DNA from: Spirochaetaceae bacterium
Lineage (GTDB): Bacteria; Spirochaetota; Spirochaetia; Treponematales; Breznakiellaceae
Direction: 5' to 3'
Assembly (NCBI GenBank): GCA_031265635.1
Contig: JAISCK010000184.1
Coordinates: 1 to 16,312, forward strand
DNA: 16,312 nucleotides
In this document: one piece after another, positions 6,418 to 13,409 of the stretch
How positions within the stretch are numbered: position 1 is the first letter of the stretch
How the letters are laid out: every line of letters starts with the position of its first letter
The notes under the pieces: generated by a model
Told to the model about the DNA's origin: nothing
The model's database searches: none
Seen by the model: only the letters and a program-made list of their open reading frames with translations
Program-made: the position numbers and the translations under genes

Positions 6418-7437
6418 TTAAAAAAGCGGCAGGAACTCTGACTTGTTTTCCAGAGTATGCAGCTTATGTGTGCTTTCTTCACGCTTGACCAATTCTATTA
6501 CCTTGTCGTTAAACGGCGTGGGTATGCCTTTCTCCCTGCCGGTCTTGGCAACGATACCGTTGATAAAATCAATTTCTGTCGGGCGGGTTTTTTCCAAATC
6601 CTGAAGCATACTCGCCTTGAGCGCCACATGCTGGTCCCAGACATCATGGTAGAACGGAATCTTTGACGGAATATCATCTTTTGATTCAAGTCTTAACTGT
6701 TCAAAATCCTTGCCCTGCATTAAGGCCAAATGGATTCCCGTGGCATTGGCGGCACGGATGGTTTCATCGGCAATATGGGCAATGCACTGGATTGTTACCG
6801 GGTCGTTAAGTACTTCGCCAAAAGTTACCGCAAGGGCAGCCGACATGCCGCTGAATGTTGCGTTCATAAGTACCTTTGACCAGCGTACCGCCATAAGGTC
6901 GGTGATGACTTCGACATGCCCGACATGGCTTAGTATTTCTTTTGCCGATTGAATGCGGGGCGTTATTGTTCCGTCCATTTCACCGATGTCAAAGGCAAAT
7001 TTATCCATAGCCACCTGTGACGAAGTGAGCATCGAAACGCCGGGAGAAACCCATGTAGCGCCCCAGCCTACGGCTCCTCCTATGGTCCGTTCCCTGCCTA
7101 CATATTCAGAAACAAATGATTCGGGGATGCCGTTTTGCAGCGTAAGTATAACGCTGTCTGAACTCATGTGCTGTTTAAGTTTCGGCAAAAGTTCACGCAG
7201 CACAGTTTGTTTTGTGGTGAGTATAAAAAGGTCATAGATCCCTGAAAGCTCGTCAATATGAAGAGCCGAGACCGGGATAGAAAAATTGTATGTTCCGGTT
7301 ACCGTTGCGCCTTTTTCCTTGAGCGCGTCGATATTCGGCCGATACGAGTCGACGAGGTCTATCTGTACGCCGCCCCGTGTAATACAGGCGCCGATAATGG
7401 TGCCCAGTGATCCCGCGCCAATTAATGCCGTTCTCAT
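6418..7437 (-). CDS. Ketopantoate-reductase-like (ApbA/PanE-fold) dehydrogenase
   Basis: A 339-residue NAD(P)-dependent dehydrogenase. The N-terminal Rossmann domain begins with GAGSLG (residues 7-12). Asp30 lies at the end of the second strand, which usually favours NAD over NADP. LQNG at 100-103 matches the family substrate Asn. The C-terminal helical domain has catalytic Lys188 in KVLMNATFS and the TEID motif (Glu288). E. coli PanE has K-x3-N-x3-N at the active site; here the second Asn is Ser196. With about 35 extra residues and a catabolic operon around it, it is probably not the pantothenate-pathway enzyme. Oxidising an imported hydroxy acid to the keto acid used by BKACE is the likely role (inference). 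AAGGGG, 6 nt upstream of the ATG, serves as SD. Confidence 0.88.
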   Translation of the reverse strand: MRTALIGAGSLGTIIGACITRGGVQIDLVDSYRPNIDALKEKGATVTGTYNFSIPVSALHIDELSGIYDLFILTTKQTVLRELLPKLKQHMSSDSVILTLQNGIPESFVSEYVGRERTIGGAVGWGATWVSPGVSMLTSSQVAMDKFAFDIGEMDGTITPRIQSAKEILSHVGHVEVITDLMAVRWSKVLMNATFSGMSAALAVTFGEVLNDPVTIQCIAHIADETIRAANATGIHLALMQGKDFEQLRLESKDDIPSKIPFYHDVWDQHVALKASMLQDLEKTRPTEIDFINGIVAKTGREKGIPTPFNDKVIELVKREESTHKLHTLENKSEFLPLF

Positions 7438-7462
7438 AATATACCCCTTTTTTGTTCAGCCC

Positions 7463-8287
7463 TTAACGGGAGATGCCCAAAATTTTCTTTGCGTCTTCCG
7501 GTGTTGCTATTTCGTTTCCCGCGATTTTGATTAATTCCGCGGCGCGTCTGACAAACTGTGCGTTTGATTCCGCGGGTTGCCCGGCGGCAAACATGATATT
7601 GTCTTCCAGGCCGACTCTGATATGCCCGCCCAGCGCAAGGGTCGCAAGCATAATGGGCAAATGCGCTTTGCCGATACCAAGAGCGCTCCAGGTAGAGCCT
7701 TCGGGGATGAGATTCCGCAGAAATACAAGATTATCAACCGACGCAGCCATGCCCCCGGCGGCGCCGAGTACAAACTGAAAGTGCAGGGGCGCTTTTAATA
7801 TGCCCTGTTTAAGATAGTAGAGGGCGTTATACACCATTCCGGCGTCGAAGATTTCTATTTCCGGCTTTACATTACAATCCAGCATTGTTTTTCCAAGCTG
7901 CTCAAGGAATTGGGGAGGATTCAAAAAAATCGTTTTGTGCATCCAATTCATGGTTCCGCAGTCATAGGACGCAAGTTCCGGCCTGAGTTCCCTGAGATGT
8001 ATCTGCCGTGTTTCATCGGTCGCGTTGAGATCTCCTGAAGTAGTCAGGTTGAGGAGAATGTCAACATCCGTGCGTTTGCGAATTAATTCAACCGTTTCTT
8101 TGAACTTGCGGACATCCATTGTCCCCTGGCCGCTGTCATCGCGCATGTGCAGATGCACAATAGAAGCGCCGGCTTCATAACACTCAAAAACGTCCTTCGC
8201 AATTTCCCGGGGGGTTATGGGAAGGGCGGGATTATCCTTTTTGGAAGGCCATGCCCCGGTAAGCGCCGCTGAAATAATAGTCTTCAT
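7463..8287 (-). CDS. Beta-keto acid cleavage enzyme (BKACE, DUF849/Kce family)
   Basis: A 274-residue zinc-dependent TIM-barrel enzyme. Known family members convert a beta-keto acid plus acetyl-CoA into acetoacetate and a new acyl-CoA. The zinc ligands are visible as His45 and His47 in IVHLHMRD and Glu228 in GHIRVGLEDN. Arg224 and Asp229 match the catalytic pair of Kce from lysine fermentation, and Glu143 in KPEIEIFDAG also matches. Kce reads GAEVTK near residue 14, where Glu contacts the substrate amine; here the sequence is GAWPSK. The amine contact is lost and the substrate is probably not an amino-keto acid. It is the first gene of a four-gene operon, with a GGAG SD 10 nt upstream and a sigma-54 promoter in front. 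Confidence 0.93.
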   Translation of the reverse strand: MKTIISAALTGAWPSKKDNPALPITPREIAKDVFECYEAGASIVHLHMRDDSGQGTMDVRKFKETVELIRKRTDVDILLNLTTSGDLNATDETRQIHLRELRPELASYDCGTMNWMHKTIFLNPPQFLEQLGKTMLDCNVKPEIEIFDAGMVYNALYYLKQGILKAPLHFQFVLGAAGGMAASVDNLVFLRNLIPEGSTWSALGIGKAHLPIMLATLALGGHIRVGLEDNIMFAAGQPAESNAQFVRRAAELIKIAGNEIATPEDAKKILGISR

Positions 8288-8328
8288 CTTAACAAAGCTC
8301 CTTAATGGGATGAAATATGCAGTATATC

Positions 8329-8345
8329 TGCAAGAACTGTGCCAA
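8329..8345 (-). promoter_or_regulatory. Sigma-54 (-24/-12) promoter of the BKACE operon
   Basis: The minus strand reads TTGGCACAGTTCTTGCA from 8345 to 8329. It matches the sigma-54 consensus TGGCAC-N5-TTGCA at every conserved base, with the GG (8343-8342) and GC (8331-8330) doublets at the exact canonical spacing of 10 nt between them. Transcription should start near 8319, about 30 nt before the BKACE ATG. The divergent gene at 8467 encodes a sigma-54 activator, so the promoter and its regulator are side by side. Confidence 0.88.
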
Positions 8346-8397
8346 GCCGTAAAGAATGTTTTTTTGCTGGATTTTCCGTATAAACAGCGTTAAAATA

Positions 8398-8444
8398 TGT
8401 ATGAAATTCAACCACATGATGTACTACTGTGTTGATTTCATACA
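8398..8444. promoter_or_regulatory. Long imperfect dyad, candidate activator-binding site
   Basis: The left arm 8398-8416 (TGTATGAAATTCAACCACA) and right arm 8428-8444 (TGTGTTGATTTCATACA) are complementary over 17 pairs, with two single-base bulges in the left arm and an 11-nt centre. The outer 10 bp (TGTATGAAAT/ATTTCATACA) are perfect. It lies about 80-125 bp upstream of the predicted sigma-54 start site, the usual distance for an enhancer-binding protein, and just before the activator gene's SD, so it could also mediate autoregulation. An RNA hairpin in the activator leader is the alternative. Confidence 0.65.
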
Positions 8445-8466
8445 GTTTTAAGAGGAAGGTAATAGG

Positions 8467-9849
8467 ATGAGGCAGATACCTCTGGCCAATTTGTTAAAAG
8501 CCGGGATAGATTCTCTTTTTTTGTTTGTGATGATAGACGAGAAAGGCCGTATACGGCATATCAGCAGGGCCTATGCGGATATTCTGGGCGTACCGGCAGA
8601 CGGGGCAATCGGAAAGCCGGTAAAAAATCTTATCCCCAATACAGGGCTGCCGAGGGTTCTGGAAACAGGGCAGGATGAAGTAGGGCAGCTCTTTGTCCTT
8701 AAAAACGGTGAATCAGTTATTTGTAACCGCCTGGGCATCCGTGATGAAGGCGGAAAAATCATCGGCGCTATATCCATGGCCCTGTTCCCAGATATGGATC
8801 AGCTTGCGAAATTTACCCTCAGAATAAAACGGCTGGAGAAGGAGAACGAGTTATATCAGCGCCAGCTCGCGGCCTTTAAGCAGACTCCTTTCTGCCTGGA
8901 TTCCATAATCGGAAATTCCCCATATATAGAAAAAATCAAGGAAACTGTCAAAAAAGTGGCAAAATCAAAGCTGTGTGTGCTTCTCACCGGCGAGACAGGT
9001 ACGGGAAAAGAAGTCTTTGCCAATGCCATACACCAGCTCAGTCCGCGTTGTTATGGTAATTTTGTAAAGGTAAACTGCGCCGCTATTCCGGGTGAACTTC
9101 TGGAATCGGAACTTTTTGGCTATGAAGGAGGGGCTTTCTCAGGGGCTTCAAAATGCGGCAAGGCCGGCAAGTTTGAACTTGCCAACAACGGAACCATTAT
9201 GCTGGACGAAATCGGCGAACTGCCGCTGCATCTGCAGTCAAAGCTCCTGCGCGTTTTGCAGGAGAATGAACTTGAACGGGTAGGCGGTACAAAAACAGTT
9301 CCGCTTGATATACGTGTTATTTGTTGTACCAACCAGTACCTTGGCGCAATGACAACGGCAAAGCGCTTCCGAAGCGATTTGTATTACCGTATCAATACTG
9401 TTGAAATAGCCATACCCCCGCTCCGCGACAGGTTTGAAGACATTCCGTTGCTCTGCGACAATTTTGTCAGGAAGATAAACCGTATTCATGGCTGCTATAT
9501 AGAAGGCGTTTCCGATGTCATGCTGCGGCATTTCTTGCGGTATAGCTGGCCCGGCAATGTGCGCGAACTGGAACATGTGCTGGAACAGGCATGCGTGATG
9601 GCGTCGTCCGGCATCCTTGATGAAAGCCATTTTGATTTCTTTCTGCCCCGTGTATTTCAAGGACCAGCGCCGCTTGTTCCCGTATCGGAATTTGATACCG
9701 CTGTAGAAGCGGTTGAAAAAGACGCGATTCTCAAGGCTCTGCAAAATACCAGAGGAAACAAGTCACAGGCGGCGGCAATGCTTAATATTTCCCGGAGCCG
9801 GTTCTATGAAAGACTCAGGAAATATAATATTGAGGCTGTTTTTCAATAG
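8467..9849 (+). CDS. Sigma-54-dependent transcriptional activator (PAS / AAA+ / Fis-HTH)
   Basis: A 460-residue enhancer-binding protein that would remodel sigma-54 polymerase by ATP hydrolysis. The N-terminal PAS-like sensor domain covers about residues 10-110, followed by a short coiled coil (about 115-137). The AAA+ domain has Walker A GETGTGKE (175-182), the sigma-54 contact loop as GAFSGA (222-227) in place of GAFTGA, Walker B IMLDE (244-248) and the arginine-containing RFRSDLYYRIN. The C-terminus (about 415-456) is a Fis-type helix-turn-helix (KSQAAAMLNISRSRFYERL). There is no receiver domain, so it senses a ligand or partner rather than a phosphorelay. The ATG has an AGGAAGG SD 8 nt upstream. 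It faces the sigma-54 promoter of the BKACE operon and is almost certainly its regulator. Confidence 0.95.
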   Translation: MRQIPLANLLKAGIDSLFLFVMIDEKGRIRHISRAYADILGVPADGAIGKPVKNLIPNTGLPRVLETGQDEVGQLFVLKNGESVICNRLGIRDEGGKIIGAISMALFPDMDQLAKFTLRIKRLEKENELYQRQLAAFKQTPFCLDSIIGNSPYIEKIKETVKKVAKSKLCVLLTGETGTGKEVFANAIHQLSPRCYGNFVKVNCAAIPGELLESELFGYEGGAFSGASKCGKAGKFELANNGTIMLDEIGELPLHLQSKLLRVLQENELERVGGTKTVPLDIRVICCTNQYLGAMTTAKRFRSDLYYRINTVEIAIPPLRDRFEDIPLLCDNFVRKINRIHGCYIEGVSDVMLRHFLRYSWPGNVRELEHVLEQACVMASSGILDESHFDFFLPRVFQGPAPLVPVSEFDTAVEAVEKDAILKALQNTRGNKSQAAAMLNISRSRFYERLRKYNIEAVFQ

Positions 9850-9888
9850 AACCGTTTCAGAAATTCCGGCGTCGATCAAAAAAAATAA

Positions 9889-9915
9889 TTTACAAACAGG
9901 AAAAGATGTTATACC
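9889..9915 (+). promoter_or_regulatory. Weak promoter candidate upstream of the 3-hydroxyacyl-CoA dehydrogenase gene
   Basis: TTTACA (9889-9894) and TATACC (9910-9915) are separated by only 15 bp. The -35 is good, the -10 moderate and the spacing short. It lies in the 124-bp gap after the activator gene. No sigma-54 element is visible in that gap, so the dehydrogenase is either expressed from here or by read-through. Confidence 0.25.
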
Positions 9916-9973
9916 ATTGGGCCTGTTCGGTAATCTGGCAACTCTACGGATATGTATGAACGGAGGAAAGATC

Positions 9974-10831
9974 GTGAAAATCGGAGTAATCGGAGCGGGG
10001 ACCATGGGAAGCGGAATCGCGCAGGCTTTTTCTGTCTGTGCCGGGTATGAGGTGGTTCTCTGCGATGTAAACAAGGACTATGCTGAAAGGGGAAGGGCGG
10101 GAATTCGCGCCGCCCTGGATAAGCTCGTTGAAAAGGGAAAAATGACCCGGACCGCCGCGGACGCGGCTGCAGCGGCCATACATACCGGGCCTAACAGCGC
10201 GGCCTCGGACTGCGGCCTTGTGATTGAGGCGGTGCTGGAAAATATGGATCTCAAAAAAGAAATTTTCAAGGAACTGGCGGAAATCTGCGGACCTGACACA
10301 ATCTTTGCTACTAATACCTCATCCCTCTCTATAACAGAACTTGCGGCCTGCGTAAAGCGTCCTGTGGTTGGAATGCATTTCTTTAACCCCGCTCCGGTAA
10401 TGAAGCTGGTAGAAGTTGTGGCGGGACTTTTCACGCCGCCGGAACTGGTGTCCAGGGTCAGTGCCATAGCGCTTGACATAGGTAAAACGCCGGTAGAGGT
10501 AAAAGATTCGGCGGGGTTTTTGGTCAACCGTATGCTTGCGCCCATGGTGAATGAGGCCGCCGGGATACTGGCCGAAGGATTGGCCTCCGCCCCGGACATT
10601 GACACCGCGATGAAACTGGGCGCGAACCACCCCATGGGACCGCTGGCCCTGGGCGATTTGATAGGGCTGGATGTTTGCCTTGCCGTCATGGAAGTGCTGT
10701 ACAGCGAGAGCGGCGACCCAAAATACCGCCCCCATCCATTGCTGCGTAAAATGGTTAGGGGAGGCTTACTGGGCCGTAAAACCGGCCGCGGTTTCTTTGA
10801 GTACCAGGCCGTAGACAAAAAGGGCTGTTAA
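9974..10831 (+). CDS. 3-hydroxybutyryl-CoA dehydrogenase
   Basis: A cytoplasmic enzyme interconverting 3-hydroxyacyl-CoA and 3-oxoacyl-CoA with NAD(H), in butyrate, polyhydroxybutyrate or fatty-acid metabolism. The start is GTG at 9974, chosen because GGAGG (9962-9966) lies 7 nt upstream and the Rossmann strand KIGVIGAGTMGSG follows at once. This gives 285 residues, normal for the family. Upstream in-frame codons lack family character. The active-site motif GMHFFNPAPVMKLVE carries His135, and the C-terminal domain ends with the usual GRKTGRGFFEY. Its gene follows the sigma-54 activator by 124 bp on the same strand. Acetoacetate from BKACE could feed acetoacetyl-CoA to this enzyme once activated, but no CoA transferase is in the window, so the link is inferred. 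An NADPH-using PhaB-type role is not excluded. Confidence 0.92.
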   Translation: MKIGVIGAGTMGSGIAQAFSVCAGYEVVLCDVNKDYAERGRAGIRAALDKLVEKGKMTRTAADAAAAAIHTGPNSAASDCGLVIEAVLENMDLKKEIFKELAEICGPDTIFATNTSSLSITELAACVKRPVVGMHFFNPAPVMKLVEVVAGLFTPPELVSRVSAIALDIGKTPVEVKDSAGFLVNRMLAPMVNEAAGILAEGLASAPDIDTAMKLGANHPMGPLALGDLIGLDVCLAVMEVLYSESGDPKYRPHPLLRKMVRGGLLGRKTGRGFFEYQAVDKKGC

Positions 10832-10842
10832 AGACTAGTCTT
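10812..10842 (+). promoter_or_regulatory. Palindrome and possible leaderless promoter of glgP
   Basis: AAGACTAGTCTT at 10831-10842 is a perfect 12-bp palindrome in the 16-bp gap before glgP. TAGACA (10812-10817) and TAGTCT (10836-10841) are 18 bp apart, with the latter ending 6 nt before the ATG. This matches the leaderless spacing seen at alaS and rsmE, but the -10 is poor. No SD precedes glgP. Confidence 0.3.
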
Positions 10843-10847
10843 CCCTT

Positions 10848-13388
10848 ATGAACATATCCACCTATATCGTTAAACCGAAACTCCCGGCTTCCCTGAAGCC
10901 TCTTGAGGAAATCGCCCGGAATTTGTGGCTTTCCTGGAATTTTGACGCGGTTCAGCTTTTTATACGCCTGGACTATGACGCATGGCTCAAATCCCAGCAG
11001 AACCCCATCAGAACATTGGGCATGGTGAGTCAGGACCGGCTGGAAAAGGCCGCCAAGGATGATTCCTATCTGGCGGCTATGGGCGAGGTGTACAGCCGTT
11101 TCCAGAAGTACAAAAAGGGAGAAACCTGGTACCGGGGCGCCAAAAAGGATGTGGTGGCTTATTTTTCCATGGAATACGGGATGGATGTGTCTCTGCCCAT
11201 TTATTCGGGCGGCCTGGGGATTTTGTCCGGGGACCACATGAAGACCTCTTCGGATATGGGCCTGCCGCTGGTCGGGGTGGGGCTGCTGTACAGGCAGGGG
11301 TATTTCAGCCAGTACCTTAACGCCGACGGGTTCCAGCAGGAGAGTTATCCCGAAAACGACTGGCATAATATGCCGGTGGAACTCAAGGTGGACAAGGCCG
11401 GCAGCCCTATCAGGATTTCGGTAGATATGGCGGGCCAGGAGGTTTTTGCCCAGATATGGGAAGTCAGGGTGGGGAGGGCGAGCCTCTACCTTCTTGACGC
11501 AAACATCGAAGAAAACACCCCTGAGATACGGAACGTAACCGCCGCCCTTTACGGCGGGGACAAGGAGACCCGTATCAGGCAGGAGATACTGCTTGGCATA
11601 GGCGGCATCAGGGCGCTCCGGGCCCTTGATATTAACCCCGGCGCCACCCACATGAACGAAGGCCATGCGGCCTTTCTGGGCCTTGAGCGCATGCGGGAGT
11701 TTATACAGGACAAGGGCTTTAGTTTTGCCGAAGCCCAGGAAGCGGTGTGGCCGACGAATATTTTTACTACCCATACGCCGGTTCCCGCGGGAAACGAGCG
11801 CTTTGACATAAGCCTTGTGGAGAAGTATTTCCACGCCTGGCCCCAGATACTGGGTATTTCCTGGAAAGAATTTCTGGGCCTTGGCCGCGTGCGGCCTGAC
11901 GACGACCATGAGACCTACTGCATGACGGTCCTGGCCCTTAAACTCGCGGCCTATGCCAACGGCGTGGCGCGGCTTCACGGCGAGGTGTCCCGGATAATGT
12001 GGAAGGATCTGTGGCCCGGTCTTCCTCTGGAAGAAGTGCCCATAGGCCATGTAACAAACGGCGTCCATCCCCGTACCTGGGTGTCCAGCAATATGACGGA
12101 TCTTCTTGACCGTTACTTTGGCCCCCATTTTGACGATGAGCCTACTGATTTGGCAATCTGGGACCGCATGGACCGCATTTCCGATGAGGAACTGTGGCGT
12201 ACCCACGAAAGGCGGCGGGAACGGCTTGTGGCCTTTGCCCGGGACCGGATCAGGCAGCATTACCAGCGTACCGGCGCGGTGGAGCGGCGTATCCAGCAGG
12301 CCGAAGACGCTCTGTCGCCCTATGCCCTGACGCTGGCCTTTGCCCGCCGTTTCGCCACATACAAACGGGGGAACCTTCTTCTCAGGGACCCTGAACGGCT
12401 GCTCCGCCTGGTGCGGGATAATGACCGGCCTATCCAGCTTATTTTTGCCGGAAAAGCGCATCCCATGGATATGCCCGGCAAGGAATTAATACGGGAAATT
12501 CTTCATTTTGCCGACAAATACGATGTTACAAGCCGTATTGTTTTTATTGAAAACTACGACATCACCGTCGCCCGCTATCTTACCAGCGGCGCCGACGTAT
12601 GGCTCAACACGCCCCGCAGGCCCATGGAAGCGTCGGGTACCAGCGGCATGAAAGCCTCGATGAACGGTGTTCTTAACTGTTCCATACTGGACGGCTGGTG
12701 GGATGAAGCCTATAACCCCAATGTGGGCTGGGCCATAGGCCAGGGCGAAATATATGAGGATACCCAGCTCCAGGACGACATAGAGAGCAAGGCCCTCTAC
12801 GACCTTCTGGAGCGGGATATAATTCCCCTCTTTTACCATCGGGGCAGGGACGGTCTTCCTAGGGAATGGATCAGGCGCATGAAATCCTGTATGCGGGAAA
12901 TAGGCCAGTCCATGTCCAGCCACCGCATGCTCATGGATTATTCAAACCAGTTTTACTTTCCGGCCCTCAAAAATTACCGGCGCATGGCCAAGGACGATTT
13001 TTCCGAGGCCAAATCCGTAGCGGCGTATATCCAGAAACTGCGGCACGCCTGGGGCAGCCTGCGCATCAACCGGGTCGAGTCCAACGCCAGGCCGGTGATG
13101 CACCGGGGCGACGCGCTTACCGTAACCGCTTCCATAGAACTTGCCGGTCTCAGCCCCGATGAACTGAGGGTAGAGCTTTTCCACGGCACGGTTTCCAACC
13201 AGGGTTCGGCCATAGAAAACCCCAGGCGGGCGGAGATGAAACCCGCGGGAAACGAGGGGAGCGTCTACCGTTTCCAGGTTCGTATAGAATGTGAAGATAC
13301 CGGATATCAGGGACATACGGTGCGCATACTTCCCAAGCATGAAGGACTGGTAAGCCCCTACAAGACCGGGCTGATTAAATGGGCTTAA
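10848..13388 (+). CDS. glgP: Alpha-glucan (glycogen) phosphorylase, GlgP short type
   Basis: A cytoplasmic PLP enzyme that releases glucose-1-phosphate from glycogen or maltodextrin. The 846 residues start with a DUF3417-type region (about 10-115, with NLWLSWNFDAVQLF), which marks the GlgP subfamily distinct from E. coli MalP. The phosphorylase core follows, with YFSMEYGMD, GGLGILSGDHMK and HMNEGHAAF. The PLP lysine is Lys602 in EASGTSGMKASMNG, followed by DGWWDEAY. The C-terminal 120 residues form the usual beta-rich tail of this group. It starts 16 nt after the dehydrogenase gene without an SD, so it is either coupled by read-through or transcribed as a leaderless message. Glucose-1-phosphate feeds glycolysis and, by way of fructose-6-phosphate, GlmS. 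Confidence 0.96.
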   Translation: MNISTYIVKPKLPASLKPLEEIARNLWLSWNFDAVQLFIRLDYDAWLKSQQNPIRTLGMVSQDRLEKAAKDDSYLAAMGEVYSRFQKYKKGETWYRGAKKDVVAYFSMEYGMDVSLPIYSGGLGILSGDHMKTSSDMGLPLVGVGLLYRQGYFSQYLNADGFQQESYPENDWHNMPVELKVDKAGSPIRISVDMAGQEVFAQIWEVRVGRASLYLLDANIEENTPEIRNVTAALYGGDKETRIRQEILLGIGGIRALRALDINPGATHMNEGHAAFLGLERMREFIQDKGFSFAEAQEAVWPTNIFTTHTPVPAGNERFDISLVEKYFHAWPQILGISWKEFLGLGRVRPDDDHETYCMTVLALKLAAYANGVARLHGEVSRIMWKDLWPGLPLEEVPIGHVTNGVHPRTWVSSNMTDLLDRYFGPHFDDEPTDLAIWDRMDRISDEELWRTHERRRERLVAFARDRIRQHYQRTGAVERRIQQAEDALSPYALTLAFARRFATYKRGNLLLRDPERLLRLVRDNDRPIQLIFAGKAHPMDMPGKELIREILHFADKYDVTSRIVFIENYDITVARYLTSGADVWLNTPRRPMEASGTSGMKASMNGVLNCSILDGWWDEAYNPNVGWAIGQGEIYEDTQLQDDIESKALYDLLERDIIPLFYHRGRDGLPREWIRRMKSCMREIGQSMSSHRMLMDYSNQFYFPALKNYRRMAKDDFSEAKSVAAYIQKLRHAWGSLRINRVESNARPVMHRGDALTVTASIELAGLSPDELRVELFHGTVSNQGSAIENPRRAEMKPAGNEGSVYRFQVRIECEDTGYQGHTVRILPKHEGLVSPYKTGLIKWA

Positions 13389-13409
13389 GTATACGCCGCC
13401 GGTGTTTCC

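Noticed and set aside
9935..9955. Sigma-54 element (TGGCAACTCTACGG) before the dehydrogenase gene
   Set aside because: The -24-like half is present but no TTGC follows at the required spacing.
9713..9973. N-terminal extension of the 3-hydroxybutyryl-CoA dehydrogenase
   Set aside because: It overlaps the activator gene in another frame and shows no family similarity. The GTG at 9974 has a perfect SD and fits the family length.
10755..12461. A 568-codon open frame on the minus strand opposite glgP
   Set aside because: It lies wholly antisense to a clear phosphorylase gene; its protein is rich in Pro, Gly, His and Arg with no domain and no SD. It comes from codon bias in the real gene.
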